Shown here in pieces: positions 1-8,878 of a DNA stretch of 64,000 nt. Made by a program: the position numbers and the translations under genes. A model generated the notes under the pieces. The model had not been told where the DNA came from. It worked only from the letters and a program-made list of their open reading frames with translations, and ran no database searches. Source of the stretch: Prolixibacteraceae bacterium (GTDB taxonomy: Bacteria; Bacteroidota; Bacteroidia; Bacteroidales; Prolixibacteraceae); the NCBI GenBank assembly GCA_003506435.1, contig DOAQ01000049.1, forward strand, positions 62,001-126,000, given 5' to 3'. Each line of letters starts with the position of its first letter. Position 1 is the stretch's first letter.

Positions 1-1
1 A

Positions 2-802
2 CGTTTTAAAAGAGCTTGCGAAGTAATTGATGTAATTATTCATGCCGCAGCATTAAAGCAGGTTCCTACTGCAGAATATAATCCGGATGAATGCATTAAA
101 ACAAACATTGGCGGTGCTCAAAATGTTATTGATGCAGCTCTATCCACTAACGTAAAAGTTGTTATTGCTCTTTCAACAGACAAGGCTGCAGCTCCTGTAA
201 ACCTGTATGGTGCAACAAAACTTGTTTCTGATAAGCTTTTTATAGCAGCAAATAATATTAAAGGGAAACGAGATTTACGTTTTTCAGTAGTTCGGTATGG
301 TAATGTGATGGGATCTCGTGGATCTGTTATCCCCTTTTTCATGGCAAAAGCGAAAAACGGGAATGTGCTCCCAATTACTCATCACGAAATGACCCGTTTT
401 AATATTTCGCTGGAAGAAGGTGTCGAAATGGTTCTTTGGGCAATTGAAAACGCACTGGGGGGCGAAATCTTCGTCCCTAAAATTCCTTCCTATAAAATTG
501 AAACTGTTGCAAAAGCCATTTCACCTAAAGCTATACTAGAAGATATTGGTATACGCCCGGGAGAGAAGCTTCACGAGGAAATGATTACCGAAAGTGATTC
601 GTATAATACCATTGAATTCGATAGATACTTTGCAATCCTCCCGTCCGATGCAAATAAAGATAAATATTTGAAGCATTTTAATGGATGGGAAGTTGAAAAA
701 GGATTCAAATATAACTCTGGCACCAATACAGAATGGGAAACCGTTGAAAGTATGCAAGACAAAATAAAAAAATTTGTTGATTGTAATTTTATCCCTATAT
801 AA
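2..802 (+). CDS. pseB: UDP-N-acetylglucosamine 4,6-dehydratase (inverting), 5'-truncated by the window
   Basis: First enzyme of CMP-pseudaminic acid synthesis: converts UDP-GlcNAc to the UDP-4-keto-6-deoxy-L-arabino sugar in the cytoplasm. The reading frame is open from base 2, so the N-terminal NAD-binding Rossmann motif lies outside the window; 266 residues are visible. Seen are HAAALKQVP, then the SDR catalytic YGATK (tyrosine and lysine) preceded by STDKAAAPVN, and RYGNVMGSRGSVIPFF, all typical of the PseB/FlaA1/CapD group. Its stop overlaps the pseC ATG (TAATG), so the two are probably translationally coupled. The following pseC-F-G-I order makes the PseB assignment, rather than another CapD-like dehydratase, very likely. 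Confidence 0.93.
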   Translation, partial: RFKRACEVIDVIIHAAALKQVPTAEYNPDECIKTNIGGAQNVIDAALSTNVKVVIALSTDKAAAPVNLYGATKLVSDKLFIAANNIKGKRDLRFSVVRYGNVMGSRGSVIPFFMAKAKNGNVLPITHHEMTRFNISLEEGVEMVLWAIENALGGEIFVPKIPSYKIETVAKAISPKAILEDIGIRPGEKLHEEMITESDSYNTIEFDRYFAILPSDANKDKYLKHFNGWEVEKGFKYNSGTNTEWETVESMQDKIKKFVDCNFIPI

Positions 803-2007
803 TGAAACCCATTCCTTACGGACGACAAAATATTACAGAGGACGACATACAGGCAGTAGCCAACGTATTAAAATCAGACTACCTCACCCAAGGGCCTGCC
901 ATTCCGGAATTTGAAAAAGCTTTTGCGGATTATATAGGATGTAAATATGCAGTAGCTGTATCAAACGGAACAGCAGCTTTACATCTTGCGGCATTGGCAT
1001 TAAATGTCCAACCGGGAGATAAAGTAATAACAACTCCCATAACATTTGCCGCCAGCGCTAATTGTATCCGCTACTGTGGAGGAGAAGTTGTTTTTGCCGA
1101 TATTGATTCCATTAGTTATTGTCTGGATATTCAAAAGGTTGAAGAATTATTTAAAAAAGCACCGAAAGGAACCTACAAAGGAATTATTCCTGTGGATTTT
1201 GCAGGATATCCAATTAATATGGAAGCATACCGAAAATTGGCAGACCAATATGGACTGTGGATTATTGAAGATGCCTGCCATGCTCCGGGTGGACATTTTA
1301 TTGATTCAAATGGCAATATGCAAATGTGTGGCAACGGACAATATGCCGATCTTGCAATCTTTTCTTTTCACCCGGTAAAACATATTGCTTGTGGTGAAGG
1401 AGGTATGATTACCACAAACAATGAGGAATTATACAAGAAACTGCTATTGCTCCGTACCCATGGCATTGCCAAACAAGAAACTAACTTTCAAAATTCCATC
1501 GAAGTTGCTTATGGAAATCAACTCGAAACTCAAAACTCAAAACTCAAAACTTATCCAAGTTGGTACTATGAAATGCAGGAATTAGGCTACAATTATCGTT
1601 TAACCGATTTTCAAGCCGCCTTGGGAAACTCGCAGTTAAAAAGAGCAGACGAAGGATTACAACGACGCATTGAAATTGCACAAAACTATTTTGAGGCTTT
1701 TAAAAATAAACCTTATATAAAAGGACAATCGGGCGTAGTTGAAGGGCATGCCTACCATCTTTACGTAATTGAAGTGGAAGACCGCAAAAAATTATACGAA
1801 CACCTAAGAACAAACAATATTTTAGCACAAATTCATTACGTGCCGATACACCTGATGCCCTATTACAAACAGTTTGGATGGAAATATGGTGATTTCCCAA
1901 TCGCAGAAAATTATTACAAACGATGCATCAGCTTACCAATGTATCCGACTTTATATCCAGAAGAGCAAGAATACGTGATCAACAATACAAATGAATTCTA
2001 TGAGTAA
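802..2007 (+). CDS. pseC: UDP-4-amino-4,6-dideoxy-N-acetyl-beta-L-altrosamine transaminase
   Basis: PLP-dependent DegT/DnrJ/EryC1/StrS aminotransferase, 401 aa, adding the 4-amino group to the PseB product. Motifs seen: NGTAALHLA, TTPITFAASANCIRY, IIEDACHAPGG, and the PLP-binding lysine in FSFHPVKHIACGEGG (about residue 193). The C-terminal half has the usual NYRLTDFQAALG segment. Just before it, around residues 240-250, a low-complexity stretch (LETQNSKLKTY) is encoded by tandem heptamers, annotated separately; it looks like an insertion into a surface loop. The gene starts in the last base of the pseB stop and its own end overlaps pseF. Confidence 0.95.
   Translation: MKPIPYGRQNITEDDIQAVANVLKSDYLTQGPAIPEFEKAFADYIGCKYAVAVSNGTAALHLAALALNVQPGDKVITTPITFAASANCIRYCGGEVVFADIDSISYCLDIQKVEELFKKAPKGTYKGIIPVDFAGYPINMEAYRKLADQYGLWIIEDACHAPGGHFIDSNGNMQMCGNGQYADLAIFSFHPVKHIACGEGGMITTNNEELYKKLLLLRTHGIAKQETNFQNSIEVAYGNQLETQNSKLKTYPSWYYEMQELGYNYRLTDFQAALGNSQLKRADEGLQRRIEIAQNYFEAFKNKPYIKGQSGVVEGHAYHLYVIEVEDRKKLYEHLRTNNILAQIHYVPIHLMPYYKQFGWKYGDFPIAENYYKRCISLPMYPTLYPEEQEYVINNTNEFYE
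1524..1551 (+). repeat. four tandem heptamers (CAAAACT) inside pseC
   Basis: Four consecutive 7-bp units, one CGAAACT followed by three perfect CAAAACT, lie inside the pseC frame. Since 7 is not a multiple of 3, gain or loss of one unit would shift the frame. A related heptamer array (ATTCAAA/ATTCAAC) is found at 41471 in the wzi-like gene. Confidence 0.85.
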
Positions 2008-2686
2008 TCTGTGCATCATTCCCGCACGGGGAGGAAGTAAAAGAATTCCCCGAAAAAACATAAAACCATTTCTGGAAAAACCCATTATTGCCTATTCTAT
2101 CGAAGTCGCCATAAAAAGTGGGCTTTTTGATGAGATAATGGTATCTACTGATGATCTGGAGATTGCAGATATTGCAGAAAAATTCGGAGCAAAAATTCCT
2201 TTTCTCAGATCTGATGTTAATGCAAATGATTACGCGACATTAGCCGATGTATTAATAGAAGTTTTAACCCAATATAACAAACAAGGCCAGGATTTTAAAA
2301 ATATATGCTGCATTCTTCCAACGACTCCCTTAGTTTCAAATAAAAAGGTCAATGAAGCCTATAGCTTATTTTTAGATGGAACTTTCGACTCTCTTTGCCC
2401 TATCGTGGCATTCTCATATCCGATCTTAAGAGCATTAGAATTTGAAGAAGACAATCTGCGTATGATCTGGCCTGAATATATAAAAACCCGAAGCCAAGAT
2501 CTAAAACCTGCGTATCACGACTCTGGTTCTTTTTATTGGGTACGGTCAAAAGCACTATTGGATGAAAAAACCTTATTCTGTAAAAACGGAAGTGCAATTA
2601 TATTATCGGAAAATGAAGTACAGGATATTGATACAGAAACTGACTGGCAATTAGCCGAACTAAAATATAAATTGTTATATGAATAA
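2000..2686 (+). CDS. pseF: pseudaminic acid cytidylyltransferase
   Basis: Activates pseudaminic acid with CTP to CMP-pseudaminate, the last cytoplasmic step of the pathway. The N-terminus carries the CMP-sugar synthetase signature IPARGGSKRIPRKNIKPF, followed by STDDLEIADIAEKFGAKIPFLR and, further on, DSGSFYWV, as in PseF/NeuA proteins. The ATG at 2000 overlaps the pseC end by 8 bases; an in-frame ATG three codons upstream (1991) is also possible, but the first option puts the beta-strand motif right at the N-terminus. 228 aa, the usual size. The last 8 bases overlap pseG. Confidence 0.93.
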   Translation: MSNLCIIPARGGSKRIPRKNIKPFLEKPIIAYSIEVAIKSGLFDEIMVSTDDLEIADIAEKFGAKIPFLRSDVNANDYATLADVLIEVLTQYNKQGQDFKNICCILPTTPLVSNKKVNEAYSLFLDGTFDSLCPIVAFSYPILRALEFEEDNLRMIWPEYIKTRSQDLKPAYHDSGSFYWVRSKALLDEKTLFCKNGSAIILSENEVQDIDTETDWQLAELKYKLLYE

Positions 2687-3674
2687 ACGGACAATTATTT
2701 TCCGTGCAGATGGAAGCCCAACAATTGGAATGGGGCATTTTATTCGGACACTGGCTCTGGCAGAAATGCTGAATAAGCATTTTCATTGTATTTATGCCAC
2801 CAGACGGCCAACGTCTTATCAAATCAATGAGATAGAAAAAGTATGCCACGAAAGAATTGACCTGCCGAAAGATGATTCTCACTTTGAATATTTTCTTTCT
2901 TTATTAACAGGTAATGAAATTGTTGTATTAGACAATTATTATTTTGACACCGACTACCAGCACTCAATCAAAGCAAAAGGCTGTAAACTGGTTTGTATCG
3001 ACGATATGCACGATAAACACTATGTGGCAGATGTGGTCATTAATCATGCTGAAGGTATTGGCCATGAAGCGTTTTCGATGGATTCGGGAACAAAACTTCT
3101 ATCAGGATACAAATATGCTCTGATAAGAAAGGAGTTCCGGGAGCAGAATCAAATACCATGCAAAAATAAATATTCATGCATGGTAATGATGGGTGGTGCT
3201 GACCCCTTGGGTATTACTAATAAAATTATTCATTCATTGCAACAGATTGAGTTTGACAAGCCAATTGCCGTGGTGAATGGAATAGCTAAAAAAAATAACC
3301 CAGTCCAAGTCGGCGATAAGTTCCGTTTTTTTGATAAACTAAACGCAAAAGAAATTTCACAATTAATGATGGAATCAGATTTTGGAATACTACCTGCAAG
3401 TACAGTGGCCATTGAAGCTTGTGCTGTACGCCTTCCTTTCATTTGTGGATATTTTGTCGACAATCAGAAAGAAATTTATAAAGGGATAAAGAAAAGACAA
3501 CTTGCCCTCTGCATTGGTGAATTTAACTATACAGAGGATTCTGTATGGGTATCTTTTGTCCAGCAAATTTCCCAGGCTAAAACACAAAGGATTCTTAGAC
3601 TGGCACAAAAAGAAGTTTTGGATAAAGAAATGTCAAATCGTTATATAAAAATATTCTATCAATTATCATGTTAA
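2679..3674 (+). CDS. pseG: UDP-2,4-diacetamido-2,4,6-trideoxy-beta-L-altropyranose hydrolase
   Basis: GT-B-fold hydrolase that removes UDP to free the 6-deoxy-diacylamino-altrose used by PseI. The diagnostic N-terminus RADGSPTIGMGHFIRTLALA carries the GxGHxxR pattern with the catalytic histidine. The C-terminal nucleotide-binding half shows MMGGADPLGITNKI and a conserved AIEACA segment. 331 aa, normal length. It overlaps both neighbours by a few bases, consistent with one transcript. Confidence 0.92.
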   Translation: MNKRTIIFRADGSPTIGMGHFIRTLALAEMLNKHFHCIYATRRPTSYQINEIEKVCHERIDLPKDDSHFEYFLSLLTGNEIVVLDNYYFDTDYQHSIKAKGCKLVCIDDMHDKHYVADVVINHAEGIGHEAFSMDSGTKLLSGYKYALIRKEFREQNQIPCKNKYSCMVMMGGADPLGITNKIIHSLQQIEFDKPIAVVNGIAKKNNPVQVGDKFRFFDKLNAKEISQLMMESDFGILPASTVAIEACAVRLPFICGYFVDNQKEIYKGIKKRQLALCIGEFNYTEDSVWVSFVQQISQAKTQRILRLAQKEVLDKEMSNRYIKIFYQLSC

Positions 3675-4549
3675 GAGTCGGTTTTCTTTGTTCAGGGGCG
3701 CTTGGATTACAAACCTTAAAAGCATTAAATCGCTCCCTTCTGCCCCAATTTATTTTTACCGACAAAAATTCTGTCGATATAATAGAGTTTGCAGGGAAAC
3801 ATTCAATCCCCATATTTGTTGGTAATCCAAGAAAAAACGTTCCTTCTTCTTTCTTGAAAATTTTTGATACGGATATTATTTTTTCAATCAACTACCTATT
3901 TATTGTCGAAGAAAATATCATGAATCATCCACGTTTATATGCTATAAATTTTCATGGATCATTGTTACCAAAATATCGTGGACGTACTCCTCATGTTTGG
4001 GCTATAATCAACGGAGAAAAGGAAACGGGAATTACTGCCCACATTATGGAAAAAGGCTGTGATACAGGTGATATTCTGTCACAAAAGAAAATTGAGATTC
4101 AAGAAAATGATACTGGCGCCAATATATTGGAAAGATACAAAGCGATTTATCCACAAATGGTTGAAGAACTGATCGAGAAGATAGAGGGAAACTCAATAAA
4201 AAGAGTAAAACAAGACAATACAAAAGCCACATATTTCGGGAAACGAACGCCCGGAGACGGCCAAATTAACTGGAACTGGCAAAAAGAACGTATAAGAAAT
4301 TGGGTTCGGGCTCAGGCTGATCCTTATCCAGGAGCATTTACCAAAATCAATAACAGCAAATTGACGATCAATCAAATCAGGTTCACTGAACATGGATATG
4401 ACGAATCAATGCCCAATGGGCTAATTTTAGCGACCAATCCTAAAATAATGGTAAAAACACCGAATGGAGTTGTTGAACTCACCAAAACCAGGGAAAATAT
4501 CTCAACAACATTAAAACCAAACGACAAATTCGATTCACCATGCATATAG
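3668..4549 (+). CDS. Fmt-like N-formyltransferase, probably acting on the pseudaminic acid precursor
   Basis: 293-aa member of the methionyl-tRNA/sugar formyltransferase family, which transfers formyl from N10-formyl-tetrahydrofolate. Seen: INFHGSLLPKYRGRTPHVWA with the asparagine and histidine of the catalytic triad, and MEKGCDTGDIL with the aspartate. The C-terminal domain (about 200-293) is short and OB-like. It sits between pseG and pseI, overlapping both, exactly where the pathway needs an N-acyltransferase; no GNAT-type PseH is visible. Inference: it formylates the 4-amino group of the PseC product, which would give a 7-N-formyl pseudaminic acid. It is not likely to be the housekeeping tRNA enzyme, because of context and sequence. 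Confidence 0.8.
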   Translation: MLRVGFLCSGALGLQTLKALNRSLLPQFIFTDKNSVDIIEFAGKHSIPIFVGNPRKNVPSSFLKIFDTDIIFSINYLFIVEENIMNHPRLYAINFHGSLLPKYRGRTPHVWAIINGEKETGITAHIMEKGCDTGDILSQKKIEIQENDTGANILERYKAIYPQMVEELIEKIEGNSIKRVKQDNTKATYFGKRTPGDGQINWNWQKERIRNWVRAQADPYPGAFTKINNSKLTINQIRFTEHGYDESMPNGLILATNPKIMVKTPNGVVELTKTRENISTTLKPNDKFDSPCI

Positions 4550-5574
4550 AAAATTTTAAATTCGAAGATAAGAAAACATTCATCGTTGCTGAACTTTCAG
4601 CTAACCATGGTCATAAAATAGAAATTGCTATTGAAACCATTCGGGCAGCAAAAAGGGCAGGCGTTGATGCAATCAAATTACAAACCTATACCGCCGACAC
4701 ACTTACAATCGATTGTGACAATATATATTTTACAATTAAAGAAGGGCTATGGGAAGGTAGAACACTATACGATTTATACAAAATAGCTTACACTCCATGG
4801 GAATGGCACGAAGAATTGTTCCGGGTTGCCAAAGAAGAAGGCCTGATTTGTTTTTCAACACCATTTGATAAAACAGCGGTCGATTTTTTGGAACAATTTA
4901 ATCCTCCGGCATATAAAATTGCTTCGTTCGAAATACAGGATATCCCGTTGATTGAATATACGGCATCCAAAGGAAGACCCATGATCATGTCAACCGGAAT
5001 TGCAGAATTGGAAGATATAGAATTAGCTGTTCAAACATGTAGAGATGCTGGCAATAATAATATCATCCTTCTAAAATGTACATCTTCTTACCCTGCTCCC
5101 ATTGAAGAAGCTAATCTGGCCACAATCCAGGATATAAAAACGCGATTTGGTCTTGAAGTGGGTCTTTCAGATCATACTATGGGTTTTGTTGCTCCAATAG
5201 TTGCAGTTACCTTGGGAGCACGGGTGATTGAAAAGCATTTCATTCTCGACAAATCCATTGGCGGTCCCGACGCTTCATTTTCTTTGGATGAAAAAGAATT
5301 TACCGAAATGGTAAATGCAATCAGGCAAGCAGAACAAGCCATTGGCAAAGTAACCTACGAATTGACTGACAAAGTTAAAGCCAGCCGAAAATTCTCGCGT
5401 TCACTTTTTATCGTGAAAGACATTAAAGCAGGTGAAGCATTTACCGAGGAAAATGTAAGGTCGATCAGACCGGGGTATGGGTTACACCCAAAATATTATC
5501 GAGAAGTTCTTGGAAAAAAGACAAGTATTGAATTGCTAAAAGGCACACCAATAAAAAAGGAGATTCTTAGATGA
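4540..5574 (+). CDS. pseI: pseudaminic acid synthase
   Basis: NeuB-family synthase condensing the 2,4-diacylamino-altrose with phosphoenolpyruvate to give pseudaminic acid. The TIM barrel (about 1-280) shows VAELSANHGH, GVDAIKLQTYTADT, CTSSYPAPIEEANL, and GLSDHTMG, then VIEKHFILD with a metal/PEP-site histidine. The C-terminal SAF (antifreeze-like) domain covers about 285-344. 344 aa, standard length. Start overlaps the formyltransferase by 10 bases and the end overlaps the next gene by 4, so the whole pse block appears to be one operon. Confidence 0.95.
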   Translation: MHIENFKFEDKKTFIVAELSANHGHKIEIAIETIRAAKRAGVDAIKLQTYTADTLTIDCDNIYFTIKEGLWEGRTLYDLYKIAYTPWEWHEELFRVAKEEGLICFSTPFDKTAVDFLEQFNPPAYKIASFEIQDIPLIEYTASKGRPMIMSTGIAELEDIELAVQTCRDAGNNNIILLKCTSSYPAPIEEANLATIQDIKTRFGLEVGLSDHTMGFVAPIVAVTLGARVIEKHFILDKSIGGPDASFSLDEKEFTEMVNAIRQAEQAIGKVTYELTDKVKASRKFSRSLFIVKDIKAGEAFTEENVRSIRPGYGLHPKYYREVLGKKTSIELLKGTPIKKEILR

Positions 5575-7250
5575 GGCGTCTTATTTTATCAACTATTCCT
5601 GATAATTTTAATCCCCAAACAGATATCATTATCGGTCCATGGTCGTTAATTGGCAAAGAAAATTTATATCCAGAGTGGGAAATTTTCAAGTTTGAACCTG
5701 ATCTTTTCGAAACAAATGATGAAATTTCTATAAATGTAAAAATAACTGTTGATTTTGCCGAATATTATATGGTAAGATTATCTAATTATCTTAATGAAAT
5801 AAACAAAACCAACTATAGTATTGAGTTTTGGAGACTTTTAATTTTACCATGGCTGTTAACATTAGTTCAGACTACATGGGATAGGCAACTTAGAGTCAAT
5901 AAGTTGTTAGAAAAATATTCTTCTGAAGAAATTGAAATTGAATTGGTAAAGGATAATATTATCTGGAATTTTAAAAATACTTTAGATCACCAACAAAATG
6001 GGCTTCTTAAACCTTTGTATAATCACTGGTTATATTCTAGATTAATCGAATCAAAGATTTCATGCAAATGGAAAATTAATTGGATTGAAGAAGCTACTGA
6101 TGTTACATTTTTAGGTTTGGAGAAAAAACTCTGGAGAAAAAAAATATCTGAGTGGTTTTCGATAAAGTTCTTATCATCTACTGTTTATGGTATTAATAGA
6201 TATCAAGCCATTTTTTTTGAATTCCTACTTCATTTAAAGTTGACCACTAGTGATAATATAGTAAAAGAAACGTGGACAAAAAAACATGATAGTGTTCAAT
6301 TGGATTGGAATCTCGATTGGGATAATTTAGTTAAAGCTACTTTACCCCAGTGTTTTAAAAATATTACTTTAAAAACCATAAAAAGGCATACAAGAAATAC
6401 TTTTTTTTTAGTAGGACCTGTTTTGTGGTATGATGAGAAGATAAAATTAAAATTAGCAAGGGAAATAGAGAAGGGATCAAAAATTATTGTTACACAGCAC
6501 GGTGGTAGTTACGGTACCACAAAAGTGTATCCATTCTCAGCTGAGATTGAATATAAGCAATACAGGTTTTTTTCATGGGGCTGGGGTCAGCAGGAAAACT
6601 ATTTGGGTAATATAATACCATTGCCTTCACCGCTACTGTCCAGAAATAAATATAAGAAGAAAAATAGTAAAATAATATTTGTTTCATTCCGATCAATGCT
6701 CTATTCTTATAGGATTCACTCAATTCCTCAACCAATCCAGCAGCTCCAACATAGAAAATTAAAAATAGAGTTTTTTAATACAATCAAAAGTGAAGTTAAG
6801 GAGAATTTTTATTATCGTCCTCCAATTAATGAAATGGGTTCTTTGCCTGACAAAGAATATTTTAAAGAAAAATTTCCGTATATAAAAATTTTGATGGGTA
6901 AACTTCATGAAGAAACCATGAAATGTAAATTGCTAATCATAGATCACCCAGACACAACTTTAAATATTGCACTAGCTGCAAATATTCCAACTATTTGTTT
7001 TTGGGACAGTAACTCATGGGCATTTTCAAAACAATCAGAACCATATTTTCAAAGATTAAGAGATGTTGGCATACTATTTAATAATGGTGCTGCTGCTGCC
7101 AGAAAAGTAAATGAAATTTGTAATAACGTTGATGGATGGTGGCAGCAACCAAGTGTTCAAAAAGCCAGAAAAGATTGGGTTGACATTTATGCCAGATCAG
7201 ACAAAAATTGGTTTTGGATTTGGGCAAAAACTATATGGGAATTGAAGTGA
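5571..7250 (+). CDS. LIC12162-family putative surface-glycan transferase
   Basis: 559-aa cytoplasmic protein matching the architecture of the putative transferase LIC12162 family, found in O-antigen/surface glycan loci: an N-terminal RRLILSTIPD strand, IIGPWSLIG, a central VTQHGGSYG with GWGQQ, and a GT-B-like C-terminal donor-site motif DHPDTTLNIALAANIPTICFWD. It starts within the pseI stop (ATGA overlap). Inference from position: it may be the transferase that uses CMP-pseudaminate, but no donor is established from sequence. The rest of the protein is very aromatic and lysine-rich, with lower GC than the pse genes. Confidence 0.75.
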   Translation: MRRLILSTIPDNFNPQTDIIIGPWSLIGKENLYPEWEIFKFEPDLFETNDEISINVKITVDFAEYYMVRLSNYLNEINKTNYSIEFWRLLILPWLLTLVQTTWDRQLRVNKLLEKYSSEEIEIELVKDNIIWNFKNTLDHQQNGLLKPLYNHWLYSRLIESKISCKWKINWIEEATDVTFLGLEKKLWRKKISEWFSIKFLSSTVYGINRYQAIFFEFLLHLKLTTSDNIVKETWTKKHDSVQLDWNLDWDNLVKATLPQCFKNITLKTIKRHTRNTFFLVGPVLWYDEKIKLKLAREIEKGSKIIVTQHGGSYGTTKVYPFSAEIEYKQYRFFSWGWGQQENYLGNIIPLPSPLLSRNKYKKKNSKIIFVSFRSMLYSYRIHSIPQPIQQLQHRKLKIEFFNTIKSEVKENFYYRPPINEMGSLPDKEYFKEKFPYIKILMGKLHEETMKCKLLIIDHPDTTLNIALAANIPTICFWDSNSWAFSKQSEPYFQRLRDVGILFNNGAAAARKVNEICNNVDGWWQQPSVQKARKDWVDIYARSDKNWFWIWAKTIWELK

Positions 7251-7303
7251 TTGATATAAAGATGAAGAATTAATAGTGTGAAAAGAAACTTGGTTTACTT
7301 AAG

Positions 7304-8845
7304 ATGAAGAATCCTCAATCCCTGAATAAACGGTATGCTGCAAAACTTTCAACTAATCTGGTTGGATTAGTAATAGGATTGATTACTACAGCTATTATAC
7401 CGAGAGGACTGGGCCCAAAAGTTTACGGAGATTTTAGTTTTTTAACTAACTTTTTCAGTCAGTTAATTCCTTTTTTTACGTTTAATACCTCTATTGGATT
7501 TTATACAAAATTATCGCAGCGACAAGAAGAATTCGGTTTGATAAAATTTTTTGGAAGAATAAGCTTATTCGCATTTGTTTTTCTATTTCTTTTTATTTTA
7601 CTCACTCAATTAGTCGATTTTAGTAATTATTTGTGGCCTGAACAAGAATTAAAATTTTTATTCATGGCTGCCTTTTTTACAGTTTTAACGTCACTGGCTG
7701 ATACATTAGCTCAAATATCAGATGCCAGAGGCATTACGATTTCAACAGAAATAGCAAAAATAATTCAGAAGAGTGTTGGTCTATTACTGATTTTAGCTTT
7801 ATATATTACCAAGCAGTTAAATCTTATTAATTTCTTCTACTATAATTACATAATTCTCCTAATATTAATAACAACATTCGTAGTCATCATAAATCGTTCT
7901 GGATTTTCTCTGTTTCAAAACTGGCACTTAGGTATTGATCAAGTAAAAAAATATTTTAGAGAGTTTTATATTTATAGTCGGCCATTATTTGTTTATGGAC
8001 TTGTTGGTGTTTTTGTGGGTTTATTTGATAGGTGGCTGCTTCAAAAATATGGTGGCAGCGTTCAGCAGGGTTTTTTCGGACTAGCATTAAAAGTAGGAGT
8101 ATTGTGCTTTATATTTACAGGGGCCATGACGTCTTTAATTACGAGAGAGTTTTCAATTGCTTATAATAGAAAGGATTTGCAAGAAATGAGTAGACTGTTT
8201 CGGAGATATATTCCATTGATTTATAGTATTGCTGCTTTTATAAGTTGTTTTATTGCTATTAATGCAAAAGAAATTACTTTTATTGTAGGAGGCAGTCAAT
8301 TTTCAAATGCCGTATTACCAATGACAATTATGGCTTTTTATCCTATTCATCAAACATATGGTCAATTAAGTGGTTCCGTTTTTTATGCAAGCGGCCAGAC
8401 AAAATTATATAGCAATATTGGGTTTATTTTAAAGATATTAGGATTGCCTCTTGTTTATTTTGCGGTTGCACCTTCAGCGTTTTTTGGATTGAATGCCGGT
8501 GCTACCGGGTTAGCTGTTGTTTATGTGGTACTTCAATTTATTGGCGTTAATGTTCAGCTATTTTTTAATTCAAAATTTCTAAAACTGAATTTTCTAAAAT
8601 ATTTTGCACACCAATTGATTTGTGTTGGAGTTTTTGTTATTCTTGCTTTCTCTACGAAATTATTTATTGATGAGTTAAATATAGTATCCAGTAATGGTAT
8701 TATCACTTTTTTCTTATCTGGAATTTTATATTCCTTTTTAGCGATAACATTTATATTCATTTTTCCTGAAATAGTTGGCCTACAAAGAGTTGATATTAAA
8801 AAAGGATTGGTTTATACTAAGTCATTTATCAAAAACAAATTGTGA
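7304..8845 (+). CDS. Wzx-like polysaccharide flippase
   Basis: 513-aa polytopic membrane protein with about 12-14 hydrophobic segments, beginning after the amphipathic RYAAKLSTNLVGLVIGLI segment, followed by IIPRGLGPKVYGDFSF, which is typical of the MOP/RfbX superfamily. Predicted to flip the undecaprenyl-linked repeat unit across the inner membrane. A Wzy-like polymerase is found later in the cluster (21735), so the cluster has the main parts of a Wzx/Wzy pathway. No motif shows the substrate. It is separated from its upstream neighbour by 53 bases. Confidence 0.88.
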   Translation: MKNPQSLNKRYAAKLSTNLVGLVIGLITTAIIPRGLGPKVYGDFSFLTNFFSQLIPFFTFNTSIGFYTKLSQRQEEFGLIKFFGRISLFAFVFLFLFILLTQLVDFSNYLWPEQELKFLFMAAFFTVLTSLADTLAQISDARGITISTEIAKIIQKSVGLLLILALYITKQLNLINFFYYNYIILLILITTFVVIINRSGFSLFQNWHLGIDQVKKYFREFYIYSRPLFVYGLVGVFVGLFDRWLLQKYGGSVQQGFFGLALKVGVLCFIFTGAMTSLITREFSIAYNRKDLQEMSRLFRRYIPLIYSIAAFISCFIAINAKEITFIVGGSQFSNAVLPMTIMAFYPIHQTYGQLSGSVFYASGQTKLYSNIGFILKILGLPLVYFAVAPSAFFGLNAGATGLAVVYVVLQFIGVNVQLFFNSKFLKLNFLKYFAHQLICVGVFVILAFSTKLFIDELNIVSSNGIITFFLSGILYSFLAITFIFIFPEIVGLQRVDIKKGLVYTKSFIKNKL

Positions 8846-8878
8846 TACAATTTTTCACTAGATAAAATTTTAATAATT

